From Paenibacillus barcinonensis (GTDB lineage Bacteria > Bacillota > Bacilli > Paenibacillales > Paenibacillaceae): a stretch of 64,000 nucleotides of DNA. The notes beneath the pieces were generated by a model. The model ran no database searches, was not told where the DNA came from, and saw only the letters and a program-made list of their open reading frames with translations. Position 1 is the first letter of the stretch, and the number at the start of each line of letters is the position of its first letter. Below are positions 17,062 to 24,194 of the stretch, one piece after another. Location: contig NZ_QJSW01000013.1 of NCBI RefSeq assembly GCF_003217495.1, forward strand, positions 62,001 through 126,000, in the 5' to 3' direction. The translations under genes and the position numbers were made by a program.

Positions 17062-18354
17062 CTACCCACCCTTTGATGTCGGCTTTGCACTGGCTTTATC
17101 CACATTCTGTTCTTCCCAGTACACTTCCGCGATCATGTCAGCAAGAACCTTGGAAGTTCGTTTCAGTTCAGCCGCAGTGTTGTCGATGCCTCCGATTTCT
17201 ATCAGAATGCTGTTCGGGGAAAGAGTCTGATTATACTCTCCATTGTTACCGCCCCCGCCATTTTTACCCCACACCCCCCGAGACACCCCCGGATATTTCG
17301 CTTCCAGCTTCTTATGAATTTTCGCGGCAAAGGCTTCATTCTTGCGCCAATTCGGATTCTCATGACCGATGATGAAATATACCTTGGCGTAACTCTCATC
17401 ACCAATCGTTGTTGTCGTTTTTTTGTGCCGCTGTGAATCGCGATGAATATCAATTAAATACGTCAGGTCATCGTTCTGAGCGAGTGCCGCCTTGACCGTT
17501 TGCCTCGAATATTTGTAAGAGAAGTTCCAGTTGTAATCCTTCACTTTGGTCTGGTAATCTTCCTGCGCATGCTCAACCCCAATACCCAGCTTCTGCAAAC
17601 TTTCAGATAGATACGCTCCTACTTGAAAAACATTGCCTGTCGGCTTGCCGGAGGAGGGATTGTCACTGTTCGTGCCAAGCAGTGGATTATATCCCTCACG
17701 GGGATGAGAGTGATAGATTAGCACTGACTTTTTAGTATTAGCAGCGTTTCCTTTGTCCTGTCCGCTTCCTTTGGAGGGCGGTTCTTCATCGACTTCCCCG
17801 TTTTCCGAACCATGCTCACCAGAAGAGGGGGTGTTATCCTGACCCGGGGGAAGATGCAGATCACTTCCAGGTTTGCCTTCGCCCGATGAAGCTGTTTCGG
17901 TAAGTCCCGGACCCGGCTGATAATCTTCGGGCGCTTCCCCCTTCGCATTTCCTGATCCTGGCCGGAGAAGGACCGGCTGATTCGTTCCCATGCCAGGCAT
18001 CTCACGTGCAATCAGGCTTTTGGGGTCCTGCGGATTCACATTAGTTAACAATTGAAATACAAAAGAGGTCAGATTCTCACCGGAAATCGCCGAGTTCTGC
18101 TCCTTTTGGGTGAGATGAGGCATCTCCATGCCCAGCATATCTACAAAGAAACGACTGGAGACGGATCCTGCGAATCCTTTCATTGAAGAAACGGGAGAGC
18201 TGTTCAGCCGTTTCTCGGCCATGCCTCCAAGCCCCAGTGCAACAAAAAAGAGGGCGGATATCATCATGAGCAGCAGCAGTGTTCGGCCCATGGCCAGCAC
18301 ATGCAGACATCTTTTTTTCCACTTGCCGATGTTCCATGCCAGTATTTTGTTCAT
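17062..18354 (-). CDS. spoIIP: SpoIIP, stage II sporulation peptidoglycan hydrolase
   Basis: 430 residues. A membrane anchor near 25-45 is followed by an extracytoplasmic region, a Gly/Ser/Asp-rich linker (about 140-205) and the C-terminal amidase/endopeptidase domain with YHSHPREGYNP, the IDIHRD motif, and ILIEIGGIDNT. With SpoIID and SpoIIM it degrades septal peptidoglycan to drive engulfment in the mother cell. I chose ATG at 18354 because of the AAGGAGA ribosome site; the open frame extends 20 codons further without one. Follows gpr, from which a terminator separates it. Confidence 0.93.
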   Translation of the reverse strand: MNKILAWNIGKWKKRCLHVLAMGRTLLLLMMISALFFVALGLGGMAEKRLNSSPVSSMKGFAGSVSSRFFVDMLGMEMPHLTQKEQNSAISGENLTSFVFQLLTNVNPQDPKSLIAREMPGMGTNQPVLLRPGSGNAKGEAPEDYQPGPGLTETASSGEGKPGSDLHLPPGQDNTPSSGEHGSENGEVDEEPPSKGSGQDKGNAANTKKSVLIYHSHPREGYNPLLGTNSDNPSSGKPTGNVFQVGAYLSESLQKLGIGVEHAQEDYQTKVKDYNWNFSYKYSRQTVKAALAQNDDLTYLIDIHRDSQRHKKTTTTIGDESYAKVYFIIGHENPNWRKNEAFAAKIHKKLEAKYPGVSRGVWGKNGGGGNNGEYNQTLSPNSILIEIGGIDNTAAELKRTSKVLADMIAEVYWEEQNVDKASAKPTSKGG

Positions 18355-18449
18355 TCTTCTGTCTCCTTCCCTTGCTGGACAACTCTTATACTTCAACTCT
18401 ATGAGCGTGTGCAATTTGATAGAACTGGAAGTAGAAAGATAAAATAAAC

Positions 18450-18481
18450 AAAAAAAGAAAGTCCGCTAGATTCGGACTTTC
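18450..18481 (-). terminator. Terminator after gpr
   Basis: GAAAGTCCG/CGGACTTTC stem with a seven-base loop and a minus-strand T run (TTTTTTTG). It lies between gpr and spoIIP and separates forespore from mother-cell expression. Confidence 0.88.
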
Positions 18482-18553
18482 CTCACTGAAGGATATCAGC
18501 TGTATAAGAAAGCAGTTTAGGACTGATTAGGAAACAGGCAGGACTTTGAGTTC

Positions 18554-19555
18554 CTAATGTGTATAAGCGGCAACGTTACCTGGATTCACTGCTTCGTGGA
18601 GTGCAGCATTCAGGCCAGTGGCGATGACATTGGCGATGCCTTCAATAAATTCATCAATCTCCTTGGGTGTCACAATGAGGTCATGGCCGAGCGGTTCCAG
18701 CACTTCCTTGACCAGACTTAAACGATCATCTTCTCCGATATCGTCCAGCATGCCCATAATCTGTTTGGTCTGATCGGTTTCCTGACGGAAATGAGAACGC
18801 ATCATCTCGATGACATTATTAACGATGGTGGAGGCATAACATACCGTTGGCACACCGATGGCTATGCAAGGAACACCCAGAATCTCCTTTGTTAATCCGC
18901 GACGTTTATTACCGATACCAGAGCCTGGATGAATGCCAATGTCCGCCACCTGAATAGTGGTATTCACTCTCTCCAGCGAACGGGAAGCCAGCGCATCAAT
19001 AGCAATAATGGCATCCGGGCGGGTGCGCTCGACAATTCCCTGCACGATGTCACTGGATTCAATTCCCGTTGTACCCAGCACCCCCGGAGCTATAGCGCTG
19101 ACTTCACGATATCCCGGAGCTACCTGATCTGGAACCAGTTCGAAATACTGGCGGGTAACCATTAAATTTTCCACCACCAACGGACCAAGAGAATCCGGTG
19201 TCACGTTCAGGTTGCCCAAGCCTACAATCAGCACCTTGGATGTCTTGTCGATTCCAGCCTTAATCATGAAATTTTCCATCTCGCGTGTAAATTCCGATGC
19301 TACCCGCTCCTGTAGATCGGTATCCCCGTTACGAAGGGAGGGAACCTCAAGTGTGACATAGTGACCTTTGACACGCCCAATGGCTTTCGCGGCTTCATCA
19401 TTCAGAACATCTATACGTGTGATCGTAATGCCGTCTTTGGTGTCTACATCTTCACGCAGTCCGGGAATCGTTTGTTTCTGACGTCCTTGGGCCATTTCTT
19501 TAGAGTCAATTGCCAAATCGGTGCGCACGGTATAGTTTTGCAAATCCAATGTCAT
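18554..19555 (-). CDS. gpr: GPR, spore germination protease
   Basis: 333 residues. GPR cleaves small acid-soluble spore proteins on germination and is made as a zymogen with a short propeptide; the N-terminus MTLDLQNYTVRTDLAIDSKE fits the processing region. Conserved segments include LIVGLGNLNVTPDSLGP and IAIDALASRSLERVNTTIQ. I chose ATG at 19555 because GGGAGG is nine bases upstream; the frame is open to 19630 without a better site. A SigG-like promoter lies just upstream. Divergent from rpsT. Confidence 0.95.
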   Translation of the reverse strand: MTLDLQNYTVRTDLAIDSKEMAQGRQKQTIPGLREDVDTKDGITITRIDVLNDEAAKAIGRVKGHYVTLEVPSLRNGDTDLQERVASEFTREMENFMIKAGIDKTSKVLIVGLGNLNVTPDSLGPLVVENLMVTRQYFELVPDQVAPGYREVSAIAPGVLGTTGIESSDIVQGIVERTRPDAIIAIDALASRSLERVNTTIQVADIGIHPGSGIGNKRRGLTKEILGVPCIAIGVPTVCYASTIVNNVIEMMRSHFRQETDQTKQIMGMLDDIGEDDRLSLVKEVLEPLGHDLIVTPKEIDEFIEGIANVIATGLNAALHEAVNPGNVAAYTH

Positions 19556-19586
19556 ATGTCGCTGCCTCCCTTGAACCATTTGAGCA

Positions 19587-19617
19587 TATTGTGTGGGAAA
19601 ATGACGGGCTTTATGCA
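19587..19617 (-). promoter_or_regulatory. Putative SigG (forespore) promoter of gpr
   Basis: Minus strand: TGCATA (19612-19617), 18-base spacer, CACAATA (19587-19593), one mismatch from the SigG -10 consensus CATWHTA. It lies about 30 bases upstream of the gpr start codon. In B. subtilis gpr is forespore-transcribed, so the match is consistent. Confidence 0.6.
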
Positions 19618-19644
19618 CCCTACGGAACAACGATGCAAAATCTG

Positions 19645-19673
19645 TTGCAATTTACATCCTAGCGTGATAGAAT
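19645..19673 (+). promoter_or_regulatory. SigA-type promoter of rpsT
   Basis: TTGCAA (19645-19650), 17-base spacer, TAGAAT (19668-19673), about 57 bases before the rpsT start. Its -35 lies about 28 bp from the outer end of the divergent gpr promoter. Confidence 0.65.
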
Positions 19674-19729
19674 ATTTTAAGTTGTGAAACGTTTGTATTC
19701 ATGCGAATGCCTTACAGGAGGTGAATGTA

Positions 19730-20002
19730 ATGCCAAACATCAAATCCGCTGTTAAACGCGTAAAAACGAGCGACAAGCGCCGCGCACTCAACGCTTCTCA
19801 GAAGTCTGCACTCCGCACAGCTGTTAAAGCTGCTGATGCTGCTCTGGTAAGCAACGAAGTTGAAACTGCGAAAGCTGCGATTCAAGCTGCTTCCAAAAAG
19901 CTGGACAAGGCTGTAACTAAAGGTCTGGTTCACAAAAACGCAGCTGCACGCAAAAAGTCTCGCTTGGCGAAAAAACTGAACGCTCTTTCCGCACAAGCGT
20001 AA
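19730..20002 (+). CDS. rpsT: Ribosomal protein bS20
   Basis: 90 residues, Lys/Ala-rich helical protein of the 30S subunit: MPNIKSAVKRVKTSDKRR at the start and KGLVHKNAAARKKSRLAKKL near the end are diagnostic. Start is ATG at 19730 behind AGGAGGTGA; the in-frame GTG at 19721 lies inside the ribosome site. One of few plus-strand genes in this half of the window; own promoter and terminator. Confidence 0.97.
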   Translation: MPNIKSAVKRVKTSDKRRALNASQKSALRTAVKAADAALVSNEVETAKAAIQAASKKLDKAVTKGLVHKNAAARKKSRLAKKLNALSAQA

Positions 20003-20031
20003 GAAGCGTTACTTATACGAACCAATGGAAA

Positions 20032-20064
20032 AATCCTGAACAGCATGGGCTTTCAGGATTTTTT
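20032..20064 (+). terminator. Terminator after rpsT
   Basis: AATCCTGAA/TTCAGGATT stem with an 11-base loop followed by TTTT, 30 bases past the rpsT stop. Confidence 0.85.
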
Positions 20065-20102
20065 AGCATCTGTTTCGCCAAGAAGACACAAAACGTAGCA
20101 AT

Positions 20103-20189
20103 AAAAAAAACAACCTGTGGTGTTCTCCAAGCTGTATGTGTGATTCTTCTGCATACTTAGACTTCGAGAAGCGCTCAGGTTGTTTTTTT
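20103..20189. terminator. Long structured hairpin, bidirectional terminator between rpsT and holA
   Basis: An 87-bp interrupted palindrome. AAAAAAACAACCTG at left pairs with CAGGTTGTTTTTTT at right; inner arms TTCTCcAAG/CTTcGAGAA and GTATG/CATAC also pair. T tracts flank both ends, so it can terminate both the plus strand (rpsT) and the minus strand (holA, stop at 20219). It is far longer than an ordinary terminator. Confidence 0.7.
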
Positions 20190-20218
20190 GTGATTATATT
20201 CTCTATACTTACATTCCG

Positions 20219-21235
20219 TCACGCGCCAAGTCTTAACAAAAACAGCTCCAGGCCAAGCACCTTGTCTACAGCCCCCGTTTTCATCTGATAATCCAGCTCG
20301 CTCAAGTGACTGAGTATTTTGCGCAGACGATCCGCTTCGAATTTGCGGGCCTGTTCCCCGGCAATTTTCACGGCATACGGATGCAGCCCGAGCTGACTGG
20401 CAATCTGCTGCTGTGAGTAGCTTTGCTGTCCAAGCTCCTTCACCTGTATCATAATGCGAAACTGACGGGCAATGAGCGCTGCAATTTTGATCGGCTCCTC
20501 TCGCTGCTTCAACAGCTCATAGAAGAGTGCAAGCGCCTTTTCCAGCCTCAAATTTGCTAACTCCTCCACTAACGCAAACACGTTTTGCTCGGTGCTTCGC
20601 GCCACAAGTGACTCAATATCTGCACGACGAATCACGCCCCCCTTGCCAGCAAACAAACAAAGCTTATCCACCTCGGCGGATAACGTCTGCAGCTCGGTTC
20701 CAGCATAACTAATCAGCGTATCGGCTGCGCCAGCATCGAAGGTAACTTCCCGCTGCTTCGCAAGCTTAACGATCCACTGCACTAATTCTTCCCCACTTAA
20801 CGGTGCAAACGCCAATACTACCGCCTGTTTCTTGACGGCCTTGACCAGTTTTTTTCGCTCGTCCAGCTTGTCACCCTGCGCCAAAAAAACGATCGTGCTG
20901 TAGTCAGCCGGATTATCCATATATGTAATCAAGCGATCGACCTGATGCTCTATTTTCGATTCTTTTCCCGCAGTAAACAAGCTGGTGTCTCTGACTATAA
21001 TCAGTTTACGCGGAACGAGAAAGGGAACCGTTTCTGCTTCCTCCACAACCGCTTCAATCGGTGTTTCGGAGAGATCATAAGGGATGACAGCAAAATCCTG
21101 ATGTTCCTCTTCAATGACTTGTGCTTTCAGCATCTCCGTAAATTGCTGTATCTGATACTTCTCCGTTCCGTACAACACATAGATTGACGCCGGGTCTCCA
21201 CTACGTATTGCCTTTGTTGCACTTTTGACATCCAT
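20219..21235 (-). CDS. holA: HolA, DNA polymerase III delta subunit
   Basis: 338 residues, the length of B. subtilis YqeN. Delta opens the sliding clamp in the clamp-loader complex. The N-terminus SIYVLYGTEKYQIQQFTEML is the delta family opening, followed by the degenerate AAA-type domains and the C-terminal collar helices (LLKQREEPIKIAALIARQF and LGLHPYAVKIAGEQARKF). It keeps the conserved place next to rpsT. ATG start at 21235 behind GGAGGCAC. Confidence 0.93.
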   Translation of the reverse strand: MDVKSATKAIRSGDPASIYVLYGTEKYQIQQFTEMLKAQVIEEEHQDFAVIPYDLSETPIEAVVEEAETVPFLVPRKLIIVRDTSLFTAGKESKIEHQVDRLITYMDNPADYSTIVFLAQGDKLDERKKLVKAVKKQAVVLAFAPLSGEELVQWIVKLAKQREVTFDAGAADTLISYAGTELQTLSAEVDKLCLFAGKGGVIRRADIESLVARSTEQNVFALVEELANLRLEKALALFYELLKQREEPIKIAALIARQFRIMIQVKELGQQSYSQQQIASQLGLHPYAVKIAGEQARKFEADRLRKILSHLSELDYQMKTGAVDKVLGLELFLLRLGA

Positions 21236-21289
21236 TCACCGTGCCTCCTTATCCCTCTTATCCTACCAGAAAAAACAATAGACAACAAA

Positions 21290-21322
21290 GGGACCTTCAT
21301 CCGTTTATGGATAAAGGCCCCC
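21290..21322 (-). terminator. Possible terminator between the anti-sigma gene and holA
   Basis: GGGaCCTTcATCC can pair with GGATaAAGGcCCC around a short loop, with CCCTTTGTTG on the minus-strand side. The tail is weak. It would separate the ECF operon from holA. Confidence 0.4.
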
Positions 21323-21470
21323 TGCTCTGCATCTATATAAACGCAAACACCAGCCATTCTAGAAATAACCAGTGCGCGGTCATACGACGTCAGTTGTTGG
21401 ATCAACGATAGAATATGTTGTAGCTAATCTTAATATATGCTTGTCATAATGAAAGGTTCTTTGTAGGAAT

Positions 21471-21506
21471 CAAAATAGGTTGATTTGACATTACAGACCT
21501 ATTTTG
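21471..21506 (-). terminator. Inverted repeat overlapping the anti-sigma stop codon
   Basis: CAAAATAGGT (21471-21480) pairs perfectly with ACCTATTTTG (21497-21506); the right arm contains the stop codon. The minus-strand side continues GATTCC, so it may stabilise the RNA end rather than terminate. Confidence 0.45.
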
Positions 21507-22788
21507 CAGGAGGCGCTACCGAAGCAGCATTCGGCTTGAACGAATTCTTCGTTGTTGTTCCGTCTTTGTCCGTTTCATAACTGAATTGTTTGCCGTCCTG
21601 GGACCAGCTTGCCGATTTCAAGGTTCCCTCGATATTCCGCTGCTCAATCAGATTCAGCACATCTGGATCATTCGCAGATTTTGCATATACACTTAGCTGA
21701 TCACCCATCAGCATCACTACGTACACACCGTCAGGCGATTTCCATTCCTTAGATGTGTCTGTTCCTGTTCCTGCACTTCCCTCATTCGGAGCTACAGACC
21801 CTTGTTGTTGTCCGCCAGCAGCCCCCTCACCCGCTCCTGCGTCATTGTTGGTAATTCCACGGGCAGGTGCATCCTCATTAGGAACCATCGTTTTGGCTGA
21901 AAAGGTATCGTCTGCCTGATCACTTTGCTCAGGCGCACTTTTTTGATCCTCGTTGGCATTTGGAGCAGCACCATTACCATCATTGGTTTCAGAATTTTTC
22001 TGCTCCAGGCCCTGATTCGGGTTATCATTTTTCTGGGAACGAGTCGCATCTGATGAAGGACTATCTTCCTTTACCCCTTGATCCGGTGCAGCTTTTCCTC
22101 TAGTGGAAGGCTCCGAAGATTTCTGGTCCATCTGATTATGTGGCGCTTGCGTTTCGCTGCCCTCCATTGCTTCCGGTTGATCCGCGTGCATCTCTTCTGA
22201 TTTTTCTTGGAGCGAATCATATGAATCAGGTGAAATTACACTGCCCTCTTCATGAGAAGGCGAGCTTCCTTGGTCATTATTTACCTCCATGCTCAGAGCA
22301 GACCGCCCGGCATTGCTTTCTTGAGATGCCCCTGATTTCATCATCATCGAGTCCGCATTCTCAATCTGTTCAGGCTGGTGTCCAAAGATCGCGAACCCCA
22401 AAATAACAGCCGCAGCTGTTGCTCCCATAGACACACGACCGGCCATCGAATTAAACCATCGCGTTTTGGCTTTGTGTTCTCCTGAGCTGGAACGCTGCAA
22501 ATTCTCAAAAGCCGCAGGGACAGGACTCATCTCTTGCACGGTACTGCTTTGTTCCTTACGCGCTTCGTCAATTGCATCCAGTTGAGGCATAATTGCATCA
22601 ACCAGACTGAACTTTGGTGTTACTTGCGGCAATTCTTCCAGTTCCCTGGATAGAGCTCTGAGCATACTAAATTTTTCGGCGCACTCCGGACACTTGGCCA
22701 CATGCTGCAGCATTTGCGTCGTTTCCACCTCGCCCAGATCATGATCCAGATACCGGTGCATCCATTCCACCACCTCTTCGCATTTCAT
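21499..22788 (-). CDS. Anti-sigma factor with zinc-finger domain, membrane-anchored
   Basis: 429 residues. The N-terminal zf-HC2 domain (about 1-45) has the HVAKCPEC zinc site typical of ECF anti-sigma factors. One membrane segment lies near 130-150 (VSMGATAAAVILGFAIFG). A long Ser/Asn/Gln/Glu low-complexity region (about 160-340) follows, then a C-terminal extracytoplasmic module (SPDGVYVVMLMGDQLSVYA, SASWSQDGKQFSYET) resembling WD40/PD40 repeats. The start overlaps the sigma-factor stop (ATGA), the standard sigma/anti-sigma arrangement. The signal it senses is unknown. Confidence 0.85.
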   Translation of the reverse strand: MKCEEVVEWMHRYLDHDLGEVETTQMLQHVAKCPECAEKFSMLRALSRELEELPQVTPKFSLVDAIMPQLDAIDEARKEQSSTVQEMSPVPAAFENLQRSSSGEHKAKTRWFNSMAGRVSMGATAAAVILGFAIFGHQPEQIENADSMMMKSGASQESNAGRSALSMEVNNDQGSSPSHEEGSVISPDSYDSLQEKSEEMHADQPEAMEGSETQAPHNQMDQKSSEPSTRGKAAPDQGVKEDSPSSDATRSQKNDNPNQGLEQKNSETNDGNGAAPNANEDQKSAPEQSDQADDTFSAKTMVPNEDAPARGITNNDAGAGEGAAGGQQQGSVAPNEGSAGTGTDTSKEWKSPDGVYVVMLMGDQLSVYAKSANDPDVLNLIEQRNIEGTLKSASWSQDGKQFSYETDKDGTTTKNSFKPNAASVAPPAK

Positions 22789-23333
22789 CCTGTCACACCA
22801 CCTTTCTGATACTCCTGTAGTAGATTTTGTAACTGTTGTCTGGCTCTGAATAAGTAAGACTTCACCGTATTCAGCGGAAGATCGAGGCATTCCGCAATTT
22901 CGTTGTAGGATAAATCCTGCAAATATCTTAGAACAATGACGGTGCGATGATGCTCAGGCAGCTTGTTGATCGCTTCTTGTATATCCTTCGCCACATAAGT
23001 GGACATCACTTCGAATTCTACATCCTGTTTATCCTGAAAAACCATTTCATGCTCATCAATGGACACGGATGGCTTGGTTCTTCTAAATTTGTCAATACAG
23101 ATGTTCGTTACGATGCGCTGCACCCAGGTTTTGAACTGGGCTTTTTCTTCATATGAATTAATCTTGGTGTAAATTCGGATCAATGCTTCCTGCGCGGCAT
23201 CCAAGGCGTCCTGTTCATTATTTAGAATGTAATATGCGGTACGATAGACATGCTGTTCAATCTCCCGCAATAGGGTAATTAGAGCGTCGCGATCGCCCGA
23301 TTGAGCGGCTCTGATGAGTTCCGGCTCTACCAC
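22785..23333 (-). CDS. ECF-type sigma-70 factor
   Basis: 182 residues. Region 2 spans about 20-90 (NNEQDALDAAQEALIRIYTK, and QFKTWVQRIVTNICIDKFRR). Region 4 spans about 125-175 (LPEHHRTVIVLRYLQDLSYNE, and LPLNTVKSYLFRARQQL). There is no region 1.1 or 3. Start codon is GTG at 23333 behind AGGGGGA. A TGCAAC/CGTC promoter upstream suggests autoregulation. Related to SigW/SigM-type cell-envelope stress factors, subgroup not determined. Confidence 0.92.
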   Translation of the reverse strand: MVEPELIRAAQSGDRDALITLLREIEQHVYRTAYYILNNEQDALDAAQEALIRIYTKINSYEEKAQFKTWVQRIVTNICIDKFRRTKPSVSIDEHEMVFQDKQDVEFEVMSTYVAKDIQEAINKLPEHHRTVIVLRYLQDLSYNEIAECLDLPLNTVKSYLFRARQQLQNLLQEYQKGGVTG

Positions 23334-23363
23334 AAAGGATCCCCCTCTCCCTGCAACCTTACT

Positions 23364-23390
23364 GACGTGATCATCGATAAAATTGTTGCA
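23364..23390 (-). promoter_or_regulatory. Putative ECF-sigma autoregulatory promoter
   Basis: Minus strand: TGCAAC (23385-23390), 17-base spacer, CGTC (23364-23367), about 30 bases upstream of the sigma gene start. AAC in the -35 and CGTC in the -10 are hallmarks of SigM/SigV-like ECF promoters. Confidence 0.45.
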
Positions 23391-23684
23391 AAGTTAAGTA
23401 TATTTTAATTTTCCATCACAAAATAACGGCTTATGTATAAGGGCCGCCGAGTCTTATCTTAGAATAACAGAAAATGCAAGCGTAGTCACCAAACGTCTGA
23501 GCTCACGGTATTCCAGTACTTACACGACTCAAAACAAATGCAATGGCATACATTATAGCTAAGCGCTGTTATAAAGCAAAAAATAAAAAAAGTCGAAATT
23601 TGTTCAAAACTTAAGGTTTTTTTAATGCAATTTTCATGAAAATGGTGTATTGTAAATTTACATTCATAACACGAGGTGATGAGC
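23391..23684. other. Intergenic region between the ECF sigma gene and the 23685 gene
   Basis: About 290 bp between divergent genes, A/T-rich, with no convincing open frame, repeat or RNA gene. A short palindrome TTTTCATGAAAA lies near 23632-23643, about 40 bases before the plus-strand gene, and could be an operator or part of its promoter. No good SigA match was found. Confidence 0.4.
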
Positions 23685-23987
23685 ATGCCAGCTCTAGCGA
23701 AAATTCAAGAATTAAAAGAACAAATGCCAAAAGAATATCAAAGCATTTCCCACTTTGTAGAACATGCTTTGGAATCCATTGATACACTGGTTGAAGAGCA
23801 CCGCAAATATGTTGCTGCACAAGCGTTATACGGCGATAAAATTGTCGGATCGGAAGAGCGTTTGTACAGAGAAACCGTACTTGATGTCAGAGCTCAGCTT
23901 CTGATGACGCTGGAAAAAACAGTCGAAGACATTTTGCACAAAGGCGACAAACATTGGAGTAAACATTTCAAAGATGGCGTAGAGTAG
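23685..23987 (+). CDS. Hypothetical protein, conserved-looking, function unknown
   Basis: 100 residues, soluble, mostly helical, no signal peptide or cysteine. Heptad-like spacing in ALAKIQELKEQMPKEYQSIS and VDTL-type stretches suggests a helical bundle or coiled-coil dimer. ATG at 23685 is preceded by GAGGTGA at eight bases; two upstream in-frame starts (GTG 23676, ATG 23679) lie on top of that site. Single gene between the ECF operon and comEC, with a strong terminator. I do not recognise the family. Confidence 0.75.
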   Translation: MPALAKIQELKEQMPKEYQSISHFVEHALESIDTLVEEHRKYVAAQALYGDKIVGSEERLYRETVLDVRAQLLMTLEKTVEDILHKGDKHWSKHFKDGVE

Positions 23988-24026
23988 TCAATACTTTTAT
24001 TATTATTCATGAATCAGATCGGATAT

Positions 24027-24087
24027 GAAAAAGCCCCTTTCCAAAATCCTCTTTTGAAAGAGAGTGTTGGAGAAGGAGGCTTTTTTT
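24027..24087. terminator. Terminator between the 23685 gene and comEC
   Basis: AAAAGCC at left pairs with GGCTTTT at right, with additional imperfect inner pairing, then seven T on the plus strand. The opposite strand also ends in a T run, so it may serve both convergent genes. Confidence 0.7.
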
Positions 24088-24194
24088 ACTTCTATGATGG
24101 ATCAGGAATCTTCATTTCATGCCAACCATCCTTTTCAGAGTAACTTACTACGATAGGCACTTCATTTTAGAATCAGTAGGCCAGTTATTCATAT

